A DNA stretch of 64,000 nucleotides from JAUILH01 sp964230215 (GTDB lineage: Bacteria > Bacteroidota > Bacteroidia > Flavobacteriales_D > JAUILH01): NCBI GenBank assembly GCA_964230215.1, contig CAXRGQ010000016.1, forward strand, positions 620,001-684,000, written 5' to 3'. Numbering within the stretch: position 1 is the stretch's first letter; the number at the start of each line of letters is the position of its first letter. The position numbers were made by a program, and so were the translations under genes. The notes beneath the pieces were generated by a model. That model ran no database searches. It worked only from the letters and a program-made list of their open reading frames with translations, and was not told where the DNA came from. Of the stretch, positions 49,691 through 59,199 are shown one piece after another.

Positions 49691-51428
49691 GTTTGTTACT
49701 TTTAGACAAATTATTGATCTGAACTTAGCTTTTAACATAGCAAAACGCTTAATTAAGGATAAAGATAAGGGACAAGGTAAGATTTCTGGTCCTGTTATCA
49801 AGATTTCTATACTTTCCATAATCCTGGGAATGATAGTGATGATCATTGCTATATCGGTTGTTACAGGGTTTCAGCATGAAATTAGAAATAAGGTTATTGG
49901 TTTTGGTTCTCATATTCAAATCAATGCTTTTTCTGATGGTCAACCTATTAATATTCGCAATGCTCCATTCTATCCCTCCATTCAAGATCATGAGCTAATA
50001 GAACACATCCAAATGTATGCCATAAAACCAGGTATTATTCAAAACTATGGTGATACACTTAAAACTGAGGACGGAAAAGTAAAAATCGATCGTGATGTTG
50101 AGGGAATTATGTGCAAAGGCATTGGGCCCGATTTTGATTGGGATTTTATTGAAAGTAAACTTGTTGCAGGCGAAATAGTTGATGTCAGCACAAAAGAAGT
50201 TAACAAAGATCTTGTTCTCTCTCAATACGTTGCCAACCTTCTTAAATTGTCTGTAGGCGACAAAATTGATCTCTATTTTTTGAAAGGCGAAACACCGCTG
50301 CCAAAATCATTCAAGGTGAAAGGCATTTATAATACTGGCTTTGAAGAGTATGATAAGGAACTGGTCTACCTAGATATCAGACATATTCAAAAACTTAATA
50401 ATTGGGGGTCAAGTGCCACATTATCAATAAAAGATACGTGTAAAAACGGGCGCTTATTTCTTGAAGCCTATTGCTACGGAGGAATCTATGAACAAAACTA
50501 TCGCTTCAATCTCGGAAGAGGCTATGATATTACAACTTCACGCGACCCACACAGATATGATTTTCCTCTATTTATAAAAAATGACACGACAATTACCTTA
50601 ACGGCCGCTGAGTTTAAATTGCGCGCACACGGCAGCATGGAAGGCCCTGAGCCCTACTTTCTGCCAGATACAGCTGTGCTATCAATAGATGTAGAATACT
50701 TAAATGATAGTATTGATTACTGTTTATGTGAGAACAATAATGTAGATGTGATTAAATCAGAAGTGAGTGATGGCGGTTATACAAAAAAGTATTTCTTGCC
50801 TAACGCAATTCTCACTACTACACTAAGCACTAGCGGAGGCACCTACGAATATTATGTTGGTGGATTTGAACTAAGCACTAGTGACTGGGAGCACTTAGAA
50901 TCGGCAAAAGAACTGGTAGAAGATGAAACTAATGCCATAGGGAATTCAACCTATAATGTTCAATCGATAATGGATGTAAGAGGAGATATTTTTGGTTGGT
51001 TAGATATGTTAGATATGAACGTTATTATCATTCTTGCTCTAACCATTTTTGTTGCAGTAATAAACATGAGTTCAGCCTTGCTAGTACTAATTCTTGAGCG
51101 CACTAACATGATTGGAATATTAAAAGCAATGGGCAGTTCTAACTGGACTATACGCAAAGTTTTTCTATACAACGCAGCGTATTTAATTGGTCAAGGAATG
51201 ATTTGGGGCAACATTATAGGAATAGGATTATGTCTTTTACAACAAGAATTCCAATTAGTGAGTTTACCCACGGAGACTTATTACATCTCATCTGTTCCTG
51301 TTAATCTAAATATTTGGCATATCCTACTGCTTAACGCAGGCACCATAGTGTTATGCACATTGGCCATGATAATTCCGAGTTATTTTATCACAAGAATCTC
51401 GCCTGTTAAAGCCATTAAATTCAATTAA
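49689..51428 (+). CDS. FtsX/LolC-E-family ABC transporter permease
   Basis: A 579-residue membrane protein with one N-terminal membrane segment (about 41-60, ISILSIILGMIVMIIAISVV), a large periplasmic domain (about 65-440), and three C-terminal segments (VIIILALTIFVAVINMSSAL; AAYLIGQGMIWGNIIGIGL; ILLLNAGTIVLCTLAMII). The pattern LAFNIAKRLI, ISVVTGFQHEIRNKVIGFGSHI and NMIGILKAMGSSNWTIRKVF is typical of LolC/LolE-type lipoprotein-release permeases. No ATPase gene is adjacent. The ATG overlaps the start of the divergent NamZ gene; a non-ATG start slightly downstream cannot be excluded. Confidence 0.88.
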   Translation: MFVTFRQIIDLNLAFNIAKRLIKDKDKGQGKISGPVIKISILSIILGMIVMIIAISVVTGFQHEIRNKVIGFGSHIQINAFSDGQPINIRNAPFYPSIQDHELIEHIQMYAIKPGIIQNYGDTLKTEDGKVKIDRDVEGIMCKGIGPDFDWDFIESKLVAGEIVDVSTKEVNKDLVLSQYVANLLKLSVGDKIDLYFLKGETPLPKSFKVKGIYNTGFEEYDKELVYLDIRHIQKLNNWGSSATLSIKDTCKNGRLFLEAYCYGGIYEQNYRFNLGRGYDITTSRDPHRYDFPLFIKNDTTITLTAAEFKLRAHGSMEGPEPYFLPDTAVLSIDVEYLNDSIDYCLCENNNVDVIKSEVSDGGYTKKYFLPNAILTTTLSTSGGTYEYYVGGFELSTSDWEHLESAKELVEDETNAIGNSTYNVQSIMDVRGDIFGWLDMLDMNVIIILALTIFVAVINMSSALLVLILERTNMIGILKAMGSSNWTIRKVFLYNAAYLIGQGMIWGNIIGIGLCLLQQEFQLVSLPTETYYISSVPVNLNIWHILLLNAGTIVLCTLAMIIPSYFITRISPVKAIKFN

Positions 51429-51467
51429 TTTATTAGCCTATTTTCTGTGAAAGCAGAGATTAGTTGA

Positions 51468-51475
51468 TACATTTG
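51468..51475 (+). promoter_or_regulatory. -7 element for the CBS-type gene
   Basis: TACATTTG fits TAnnTTTG and lies 18 bp before ATG 51494. It lies inside the longer open frame beginning at 51464 and so argues for the later start. Confidence 0.45.
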
Positions 51476-51493
51476 CAGTGTATTAAAAACACT

Positions 51494-52855
51494 ATGGATT
51501 ACAAAAAGAACATTCTTGAAACTATCGGAAACACACCTTTAGTTAAGCTTAATAAATTAACCAAAGGGATTGACGCATTGGTGCTAGCGAAGGTTGAGAC
51601 CACAAATCCAGGGAACTCCGTAAAAGACCGAATGGCCCTTCAAATGATTGAAGATGCTGAAGCCGATGGACGCTTAAAACCTGGTGGAACAGTCATTGAA
51701 GGCACATCAGGAAATACAGGAATGGGACTGGCCCTAGCATGTATAATAAAAGGCTATAAATTGATCTGTGTGCTTAGCGATAAGCAGAGTAAAGAGAAAA
51801 TGGATATTCTTCGTGCAGTAGGTGCAGAAGTGTATGTATGTCCAACCAACGTTGCTCCTGAAGATCCGCGTTCATACTATTCAGTTTCTAAGCGATTAGC
51901 CACTGAAATACCTAATTCATGGTATGTAAACCAATACGATAATCCATCAAACACAAAGGCCCATTATGAATCTACAGGTCCTGAAATTTGGGAACAAACT
52001 GAAGGTAAAATCACGCACTTTGTTGTTGGTGTAGGAACAGGAGGAACTATCTCTGGTGTTGGAAAATATTTAAAAGAGAAAAACCCTAACATTAAGATTT
52101 GGGGAATTGATACATACGGTTCGGTTTTCAAGAAATATCACGAAACTGGCATATTTGATGAAAACGAAATCTACCCGTATATCACGGAAGGAATCGGTGA
52201 AGATATCTTACCTAAAAATGTTGACTTTAGTGTAATTGATCGCTTTGAAAAAGTTACCGATAAGGATGCTGCCGTATATCAAAGAAAGCTGGCAAAAGAA
52301 GAAGGGATTTTTGTAGGTAACTCTGCAGGATCTGCTATTAAAGGCATTTTACAATTGAAGGATGAACTTAAGCCGGATGATGTTGTTGTGGTATTGTTCC
52401 ACGACCATGGAAGTAGATATGTCGGTAAGATGTTTAATGATGATTGGATGCGAGACAGAGGTTTCTTAGACGATGAACATAAAACGGCCATGGACATCAT
52501 TCAAAACCACAAGCATGAAAGTTTAATTACTATTGGTGCGAATGAACTGGTATCACACGCCATAATAAAGATGAAAAAATATGGCATTTCGCAAATCCCA
52601 GTATTGGCGGATAACGAATTTGTAGGTCTTGTAGATGACGCCACCGTATTTGATAAGATTTGTGATAATCCAAGTGTTAAAGACGAAAAAATAGAGTCAA
52701 TTATGAAGCCTGCGCTTCCTATCGTTTCTGCTGATGAGCCAATTAACAAGCTATCAAAAATCATCACTAAAGACAATCCAGCAGCTTTAGTGAAAGATGA
52801 AGGTGGAAATTATCACATTGTAACTAAACACGACCTTATTAACGCCATTGCATAG
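51494..52855 (+). CDS. cystathionine beta-synthase-like PLP enzyme with CBS pair
   Basis: A 453-residue fold-type II PLP enzyme plus regulatory domains. ETIGNTPLVKLNKL, the PLP lysine K44 in NPGNSVKDRMALQM, EGTSGNTGMGLALA and VGVGTGGTISGVGKYLKE define the catalytic part (about 1-320). Two CBS domains follow (about 335-453, HAIIKMKKYGISQIPVLADN and ALVKDEGGNYHIVTKHDLI). It condenses serine (or O-acetylserine) with a thiol or sulfide: cystathionine or cysteine synthesis, which the sequence does not fully decide. The CBS pair suggests control by adenosyl ligands. The next gene overlaps its end by 8 bp. Confidence 0.9.
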   Translation: MDYKKNILETIGNTPLVKLNKLTKGIDALVLAKVETTNPGNSVKDRMALQMIEDAEADGRLKPGGTVIEGTSGNTGMGLALACIIKGYKLICVLSDKQSKEKMDILRAVGAEVYVCPTNVAPEDPRSYYSVSKRLATEIPNSWYVNQYDNPSNTKAHYESTGPEIWEQTEGKITHFVVGVGTGGTISGVGKYLKEKNPNIKIWGIDTYGSVFKKYHETGIFDENEIYPYITEGIGEDILPKNVDFSVIDRFEKVTDKDAAVYQRKLAKEEGIFVGNSAGSAIKGILQLKDELKPDDVVVVLFHDHGSRYVGKMFNDDWMRDRGFLDDEHKTAMDIIQNHKHESLITIGANELVSHAIIKMKKYGISQIPVLADNEFVGLVDDATVFDKICDNPSVKDEKIESIMKPALPIVSADEPINKLSKIITKDNPAALVKDEGGNYHIVTKHDLINAIA

Positions 52856-53642
52856 GACATTCACAGACCAACTCGGAAGATCCATTTCGCTTAATGAGCG
52901 ACCTAAGAGAGTAATATCTATAGTACCATCTCAAACGGAATATTTATGGGATTTGGGTTTGGATGATGAAGTTGTTGGTATCACTAAATTCTGTATTCAC
53001 CCGAACGATTGGTTCAGAAACAAAGAGCGCGTTGGGGGAACTAAAACGCTCAATTTTGAAAAAATCAGGGAATTACAGCCTGACTTAATCATTGCCAATA
53101 AAGAAGAGAATACCCAAGCGGAAATTGAGCAATTAGCGAAAGAGTTTCAAGTATGGATTAGTGACATCTACACTCTGGATGACGCCTGCGAGATGATGAT
53201 TAGTATCGGGCAGATTTTTGATGAACTTGAGCGCGCGCAGGCCATTGTAGCAAATATTAGGGATGGATTTGAATCCCTTGGGGGATTGAGTGATAAGCGT
53301 GTTTTGTATTTTATATGGCATGGACCCATGATGTGTGCGGGGGGCAATACCTTTATTGATGATATGTTGACTTCCATCGGATTAACAAATGTTGCTTCAA
53401 GTGAGCTATCATTATCGCGCTATCCTGAATTAAGTAAGGCACAGATAAGAGAATCTAATCCTGATGCTATTCTGTTGTCATCAGAACCCTATCCATTTAA
53501 AGATAAGCACATTGCTGAGTTTCGAGCCTTAGTTCCAACGGCTAGTATTCATTTAGTAGATGGTGAAATGTTTAGCTGGTATGGGTCTCGTTTACTCAAA
53601 GCTCCCTCCTACTACAAAGAACTGCTTAGCGCATTGCAGTAA
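52848..53642 (+). CDS. BtuF-like helical-backbone metal receptor without signal peptide
   Basis: A 264-residue protein of the BtuF/TroA-like class III solute-binding fold: DQLGRSISLNERPKRVISIV, PSQTEYLWDLGLDDEVVGIT, LNFEKIRELQPDLIIANKEE and FIDDMLTSIGLTNVASSELS. Such proteins usually bind cobalamin or haem/iron-siderophore for an ABC importer, but this one has no signal peptide or lipobox and no ABC partner nearby, so it may work in the cytoplasm. There is no ATG near the start; TTG 52848, overlapping the preceding stop, is the likely start and suggests coupled translation with the CBS-type gene. Confidence 0.75.
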   Translation: MHRTFTDQLGRSISLNERPKRVISIVPSQTEYLWDLGLDDEVVGITKFCIHPNDWFRNKERVGGTKTLNFEKIRELQPDLIIANKEENTQAEIEQLAKEFQVWISDIYTLDDACEMMISIGQIFDELERAQAIVANIRDGFESLGGLSDKRVLYFIWHGPMMCAGGNTFIDDMLTSIGLTNVASSELSLSRYPELSKAQIRESNPDAILLSSEPYPFKDKHIAEFRALVPTASIHLVDGEMFSWYGSRLLKAPSYYKELLSALQ

Positions 53643-55050
53643 GCATTTGAATCATGGCTTCCATCGGCTCAAGGTAAGACTTGTAATTTGTTAGCACGTG
53701 AAGGATATCGATAATACTGTGGTTATCCTCATGAAATACCAAGTGTCCACTTGCCTCCAATGTTGTACCTTCTAATTTATCCAAGTGCATATCGAATTCT
53801 TTAAACTCCTCATATTCGGGAAAGCTCAACATTTGAATATTTTCAAGCAAATCCGATATTTTGAATGTCACACCTGGTTCAATATTGTCGGCCATCCACC
53901 CGTTTACATTGTCAAAATTCGCTTCTCTTTGTGACAGAATAATTTCGCCCGGCGACCTATCATCAATATACACTTTGATGCCAATCAATGCATACAAAAC
54001 ATCCCCATCCGGTTTAAAGTAGTTGCATCTAAGCAAGTCTTGTTTAAGTGTTTTCCAATAGTCATCATTAACGCTCAAATATAACTCCCCCTCTCCAGAT
54101 ACATTCAGCCCAGATAATCCCGCCCCATTTATTCGCACTGCCAAATCCCCCGTTAACAGTGAATCCAAATAAAGCGTGTATTCACCGCTATCCGTCTTTA
54201 GCATAGGGCTAATTGAACGAAAATATGCGCGGGTATCACTATCTTCCATGTTTAAAGACAGATTGCCTACTAAGGCTCCTGATGTCTGGGTAAACCCTTT
54301 ACTATCTGAGTTGATAAACTTATCATAAGTATCTATTAGAGTTGCCTTGTGACTAATAGCCAGCTTATCGTCGTTCATATCAAGATAGGTAAAGCTATGC
54401 GCCACAAAATGAGGAGTTAACTCAGCCAAGTACTGATACAATATAGACTTAGAGTTATACACTGAATTAATGTATGTTGCCAAATCATGTTCAGAAGATG
54501 AGAGTTCTTTTAGCCAAATCTTTTCACCCGTATCTGCGCTAAAGGACTCAATTATTGCCGATAAACTCTCTTCAGATTGCTGACTGTCGAATAATACTAA
54601 TGCATTTCCATTTTCAATATTCATCGAAAAACTACCATCAACCTCCAGCTTGGCAAAGTATTTATCTAAAAAAGTCATTAATCCATCTTCGCTAGAGGCT
54701 CTGCAAGCAATACCTAGGAGTGTATTTTCTCCGGGCAAACTGAATATGGCGATAGGGCTCAACACATCAATTCCCGCCTTAATTGCATCATTTAAGAGTT
54801 CTCTTTCGAGCTCATCATTTACGTTTACCTGCTCTTTAAACTCTTCCTCGTTATATACCCGTTGATAAAAGAGAGATTGGGCAAATTCCTTAGGATGCAC
54901 TACTACAACTGCATCTGCATTTGAAGGAATTCTATTAAGTTGCTCTGTGTATGGATCTTGAAATATGGTCTTGGAAATATTGAGTAGTATGAACGCAATA
55001 ACTACAATTCCAACAATCTTCAATAAGGGGGTGAGATTTATTTTTCTCAT
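53626..55050 (-). CDS. membrane-anchored unknown protein (DUF4836-like)
   Basis: A 474-residue protein with one N-terminal membrane segment (about 9-25, LKIVGIVVIAFILLNIS) and a large extracytoplasmic part. LNRIPSNADAVVVVHPKEFA near the front and the later long beta/alpha region (NGNALVLFDSQQSEESLSAI) resemble the DUF4836 type of Bacteroidota proteins, in which an IPxDAxxVxxV opening is typical. The function is unknown. It starts one base inside the end of the next upstream gene (TAATG), a similar but longer protein, so the two are translationally coupled. Its 3' end overlaps the metal-receptor gene by 17 bp. Confidence 0.6.
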   Translation of the reverse strand: MRKINLTPLLKIVGIVVIAFILLNISKTIFQDPYTEQLNRIPSNADAVVVVHPKEFAQSLFYQRVYNEEEFKEQVNVNDELERELLNDAIKAGIDVLSPIAIFSLPGENTLLGIACRASSEDGLMTFLDKYFAKLEVDGSFSMNIENGNALVLFDSQQSEESLSAIIESFSADTGEKIWLKELSSSEHDLATYINSVYNSKSILYQYLAELTPHFVAHSFTYLDMNDDKLAISHKATLIDTYDKFINSDSKGFTQTSGALVGNLSLNMEDSDTRAYFRSISPMLKTDSGEYTLYLDSLLTGDLAVRINGAGLSGLNVSGEGELYLSVNDDYWKTLKQDLLRCNYFKPDGDVLYALIGIKVYIDDRSPGEIILSQREANFDNVNGWMADNIEPGVTFKISDLLENIQMLSFPEYEEFKEFDMHLDKLEGTTLEASGHLVFHEDNHSIIDILHVLTNYKSYLEPMEAMIQMLTAMR

Positions 55051-56855
55051 TAAAACTGAAAGTATTGAAATGACCCGCGTGAATCGAGTGCTGTTAAAGT
55101 GTTAATTACATCCAAGATAGCTGAATTGTCCTCTTTATCATAGGACACCTCATTGTTTAGTGTAGCTTTATCATTCTCGATAAAGATACCGCTACCATGG
55201 CTTTCAAGATACCCTTTTCTGTAGGCTCTAAAAATTCTTTCTACCGATCTAGGCAAGCCAATATTCCCATCTATTCCGTCAATATCATTAATTAACTCAA
55301 CGTTTGTGTAAGCATTAAGAGAATGCTTGGTCATTTCCTTTTTCCATTTATCGTTTAGTGCGAATTCATTTTGCTTACCCTTTACCGCATTGATAATTAG
55401 CTTTTCATTATTGGAAATAATCACCACGTTATTAACGATAGCACAATAGGTATCAATATGCGGGGTTTTAGCACTGTATGAATTTCTAGCGGAACTAAAT
55501 CTGTAATAAGAGCCCAAATTGTCCGCATCACCATCATCAGCCATAGATTCAAGAAATCCTTTCACAACCTCCTTTTCTCCAGTCTCAACCATAAAAACGT
55601 ACTCAGCTAGTTGTTCTTCTCTTGTTTTAATGATGCGCTCTCGATCACCATCATCCGTGTAATTTAGACTTTCATACCTTACACTGATATCCTTCGTTCC
55701 TGTAACAACCAACATAGCATGTCCCTTAAAGATGTTCATTACTTTCTTCCTATCAAGTAGCTGTAACATTACATTCGTAACCTTCTTTGAGCTTGACGAT
55801 CCGGGCAGAAAGCTACTGGGACTAAACTTTAAGTCTCTCATTAACTTAAAAATTCCCTTAAGGGAAAGTGAAACAGATATAAATGCCAATGGGTCTGTGC
55901 AATTTATATATTTAAAATAATCTTTATTGAATGACGTTTTGATGCATTGCTCGAGTTTATCTCCCATTCCATCGCTCAAGAATATCGCTTGTTCTGTTTT
56001 AAGCGTATTATCATTTAAATTAAAACTTGTTACCCTATGATTGTTGTTGATTGGCTCATTATCTTCCAACTTTGAGTAGTTTTCGTAGCTGCTATATGAT
56101 CTTCTACTTCTGGGGTATAGAGATACGTTAGAACTGTACTCAAATGCTTCACAGTCTTTAGAAAGCACTTTGATAAACTTTGTCTCGGACAATATCGATT
56201 TTTCATATCCAAGCTTCTGTAGCTTTTCAAATTCCTTTTCTAGAAGTGCTTTTTTTCGCTCATTCCTTTGTAGTTCTCTTTTGGACTTCTCCGACTCAGA
56301 AAGATCCTCTATATAATAATCTTCATCTGTGCCGCTTACACTAAGATATTGATAGTCAAATTCTACGTCCAATATTATCAGGTATTCTTTAGACCAAGCA
56401 ACTATCAGGTCTTCATTAAGGAAATAAGTGAAATCATTTTTTGAGTGCACCATGTCTTCATAATCATCCTCTAACCAAAACATCATTTTGTCCTGAAACT
56501 TGTTTGCATCAGTCAGTTCGAAAATTGATGCACCTCCATCGACAGAATCATTTACAATTGAGTACCTGTAGTATTTAGTTTTAGTATTAACACCAAATTT
56601 ATAGCCTTGATACATCACGTAGACGGGAAGTGCATACCATTTCTCGGTAATCTTATCAATTACATTTGCCTCATAATCAATAAACTCCTTCAACTTAGCA
56701 ACATCATCAAAATCTATTTTGCTGCTAAGTTTTGCACCATCAACACATTTAATACTTTTGGCATCAGATGGAATAAACGAAAGCAAATTTTGGCTAAATG
56801 ATAACTCAGAAATGAGTATAACACTAGCCAGCAGGATAAAACTTAGTACTTTCAT
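55050..56855 (-). CDS. exported unknown protein (DUF4836-like)
   Basis: A 601-residue protein with a signal peptide (MKVLSFILLASVILISELSFSQ) followed by LLSFIPSDAKSIKCVDGAKL, the same opening motif as the gene downstream. A charged helical insertion (ESEKSKRELQRNERKKALLEKEFEK) lies at about 200-225. The later part repeats the pattern of the partner (SLKGIFKLMRDLKFSPSSF, GHAMLVVTGTKDISV). I assign no function. The pair may form a membrane-periplasm complex, which is inference from overlap and likeness only. Confidence 0.6.
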   Translation of the reverse strand: MKVLSFILLASVILISELSFSQNLLSFIPSDAKSIKCVDGAKLSSKIDFDDVAKLKEFIDYEANVIDKITEKWYALPVYVMYQGYKFGVNTKTKYYRYSIVNDSVDGGASIFELTDANKFQDKMMFWLEDDYEDMVHSKNDFTYFLNEDLIVAWSKEYLIILDVEFDYQYLSVSGTDEDYYIEDLSESEKSKRELQRNERKKALLEKEFEKLQKLGYEKSILSETKFIKVLSKDCEAFEYSSNVSLYPRSRRSYSSYENYSKLEDNEPINNNHRVTSFNLNDNTLKTEQAIFLSDGMGDKLEQCIKTSFNKDYFKYINCTDPLAFISVSLSLKGIFKLMRDLKFSPSSFLPGSSSSKKVTNVMLQLLDRKKVMNIFKGHAMLVVTGTKDISVRYESLNYTDDGDRERIIKTREEQLAEYVFMVETGEKEVVKGFLESMADDGDADNLGSYYRFSSARNSYSAKTPHIDTYCAIVNNVVIISNNEKLIINAVKGKQNEFALNDKWKKEMTKHSLNAYTNVELINDIDGIDGNIGLPRSVERIFRAYRKGYLESHGSGIFIENDKATLNNEVSYDKEDNSAILDVINTLTALDSRGSFQYFQF

Positions 56856-56920
56856 TGATTTAAATATAATTAAATATTTGACGCAACGTTTAAGTTCACA
56901 AATAAGTCAATATCATATAC

Positions 56921-59197
56921 GTGAGAATAATACCTACAATATGTGCCATTCTATTTAGCTTTACTGTGCTTAGTCAGTCGGTTGGGCTGGTCTTGAGTGG
57001 CGGCGGTGCAGCTGGCATGGCGCACATTGGTGTACTAAAGGCTTTAGAGGAAAAAAACATTAAGATTGATTACATAACAGGTACATCTGCGGGCGCACTT
57101 ATTGGCGGTCTTTATGCATCTGGATACACACCTGCACAAATTGAAGCTTTTGCTATGTCAGAGGAATTTCAACGCATTTCTAAAGGTGACATTTCAAGCG
57201 AATATCAATATTTCTATTACGAAGAAGATGTGAATGCCAACTGGCTACATTTTAGGTTCAGTAAGGATTCGATTTTGTCTACATCTCTTCCAACCAATTT
57301 TGTTGATCCAAGCGGAATCGACTTTACTACAATGATGTTATTCGCTCAAGCTGGTGCTGCATGTAAGAACAACTTTGATAGTTTAATGATTCCATATAGA
57401 TGTTTAAGCTCTGACATAGAGAGAAAGGCGAGTGTTGTTCTTTCGCGTGGTAGGTTATCTAACTCTGTAAGAGCATCTATGAGTTATCCTTTTTTCTTAA
57501 AACCGATTACTATTGATGGTGTTCTCTACTTTGACGGCGGCTTATACAATAACTTCCCAGCTGATGTAATGGATTCTACCTTTAGACCCGATTATATTAT
57601 TGGCAGCAACGTCAGCGGCAACCTAACGCCTCCTTCTCAAAATAGTGTTCTATCTCAAATAATGAACATGATTGTTTCTAAATCCAACTTCAATGTTCCT
57701 GAAGATCGAGGAATACTTATAGAGCCGAATCTTGATGAAGTAGGAACATTTGATTTTGATGAAATTCAAACTGCAATCAATCAGGGGTACACAGCTACAA
57801 TAAACAAGATTGACTCCATTCGTTCACTTGGCATTCCTGAAATGAGCAGGGAAGACATTGATAACAGACGGGCTAAATTCAACGCAAAAAAACCAGACTT
57901 ATCATTTCGAAATTTTCGTGTAACGGGCTGCAACGATAAACAAAGTAGGTACTCTCATCACGTCCTGAAAAACAAACAAATCAGGATTGATTCGCTTGAA
58001 TTAAAGAAACGCTATTTCAAGCTGGTAAAGGATGATAAAGTAAACTTCCTCTATCCTAGTACAGATTATAATTATAAGGACAGTGCTTTTGATCTATCGG
58101 TTGATTTAGTAAAGGAAAATGACTTCATGTTTGAACTAGGCGGCAACTTTTCATCACGCTCGATTAATACAGGTTACCTAGGGCTAGAATACAATCACTT
58201 TGGTTCAATTGGAATAAAGTTGAAAGGCAACAGTTATTTCGGAAAGTATTATGGTGCCGCTTATGGATCTGCAAAGTTTAATTTTGCTACAATGAGTTCG
58301 TTCTATTTTGAACCATTTTATAGTTTAAATAGATGGGATTTCTTTAGGAGTTTTGCCACGTTTTTTGATGAAAGTCGACCATCATTTATTATTCATCAAG
58401 AGCAATTTGGAGGTTTAAAAATGGGTATACCTGTTGGCAACAGGGCAAAACTTTCCTTAACTGGCTTATACGCAGATTTTAACTTCCGCTATTACCAAAC
58501 GGATCAATTTTCAGCCAGCGATACCGCAGATGTGACTCGTTTTTATCCAATTGTAGCTAAATTAGATTTTACACATTCAACCTTAAACCGGAAACAATAT
58601 GCCAATCAGGGCACCTATATTAATTTTAGAGCGAACGCCTTGAGAGGAAATGAAGTCAGCGTACATGGTTCAACTCAAGTAAATAAAGACACATCCTTTA
58701 AAGCTCATGAGTGGGGAACTCTTAGATTACAGTTTAGCCATTACATGAAGCCGGTGAAATTTTGGACACTTGGGGTGCATTTTGATGGGGTATATTCATC
58801 TCAAAAGTTCTTCAACAATTACACGGCATCCGTAATAAACGCCCCGGCATTTGAGCCTGTGCCAGAAATGAAGACATTCTATTTACCCCAATTCAGAGCG
58901 TACCAATTTATCGCTGGCGGAGCCAACATGGTATTTAATTTCACGAAAAACATAGAGTTCAGAATGGGCGCTTATGCTTTTCAGCCTATTTGGCAAATTG
59001 CAAGGGATGAGGATGATGGCGCTTATGTTGGAGAGAGCTTTAAAGGCTTATCATGGATCAATTCTGGTGCGATTGTATACCACAGTCCTTTAGGCCCAAT
59101 AAGTGCCAATATTAACTTCTATGATCGCAAGGAAGACCCTTGGAGCATCTCATTAAATTTTGGATATATCTTGAATAACGAAAAAGCTATTCAGTAA
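56921..59197 (+). CDS. patatin-like phospholipase with BamA-like C-terminus
   Basis: A 758-residue protein: signal peptide (from GTG 56921, MRIIPTICAILFSFTVLSQS), a patatin domain (about 21-300) with oxyanion loop LVLSGGGAAGMAHIG, nucleophile Ser56 in TGTSAGAL and catalytic Asp205 in YFDGGLYNNFP, a linker with POTRA-like features, and a C-terminal beta barrel (about 400-758, ending DPWSISLNFGYIL) of the BamA/TamA surface-antigen type. This PlpD-like design (lipase plus barrel) is known in other Gram-negative bacteria. It is an outer-membrane-linked lipid acyl hydrolase; the lipid is unknown. No in-frame ATG lies within the signal peptide. Confidence 0.9.
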   Translation: MRIIPTICAILFSFTVLSQSVGLVLSGGGAAGMAHIGVLKALEEKNIKIDYITGTSAGALIGGLYASGYTPAQIEAFAMSEEFQRISKGDISSEYQYFYYEEDVNANWLHFRFSKDSILSTSLPTNFVDPSGIDFTTMMLFAQAGAACKNNFDSLMIPYRCLSSDIERKASVVLSRGRLSNSVRASMSYPFFLKPITIDGVLYFDGGLYNNFPADVMDSTFRPDYIIGSNVSGNLTPPSQNSVLSQIMNMIVSKSNFNVPEDRGILIEPNLDEVGTFDFDEIQTAINQGYTATINKIDSIRSLGIPEMSREDIDNRRAKFNAKKPDLSFRNFRVTGCNDKQSRYSHHVLKNKQIRIDSLELKKRYFKLVKDDKVNFLYPSTDYNYKDSAFDLSVDLVKENDFMFELGGNFSSRSINTGYLGLEYNHFGSIGIKLKGNSYFGKYYGAAYGSAKFNFATMSSFYFEPFYSLNRWDFFRSFATFFDESRPSFIIHQEQFGGLKMGIPVGNRAKLSLTGLYADFNFRYYQTDQFSASDTADVTRFYPIVAKLDFTHSTLNRKQYANQGTYINFRANALRGNEVSVHGSTQVNKDTSFKAHEWGTLRLQFSHYMKPVKFWTLGVHFDGVYSSQKFFNNYTASVINAPAFEPVPEMKTFYLPQFRAYQFIAGGANMVFNFTKNIEFRMGAYAFQPIWQIARDEDDGAYVGESFKGLSWINSGAIVYHSPLGPISANINFYDRKEDPWSISLNFGYILNNEKAIQ

Positions 59198-59199
59198 GC

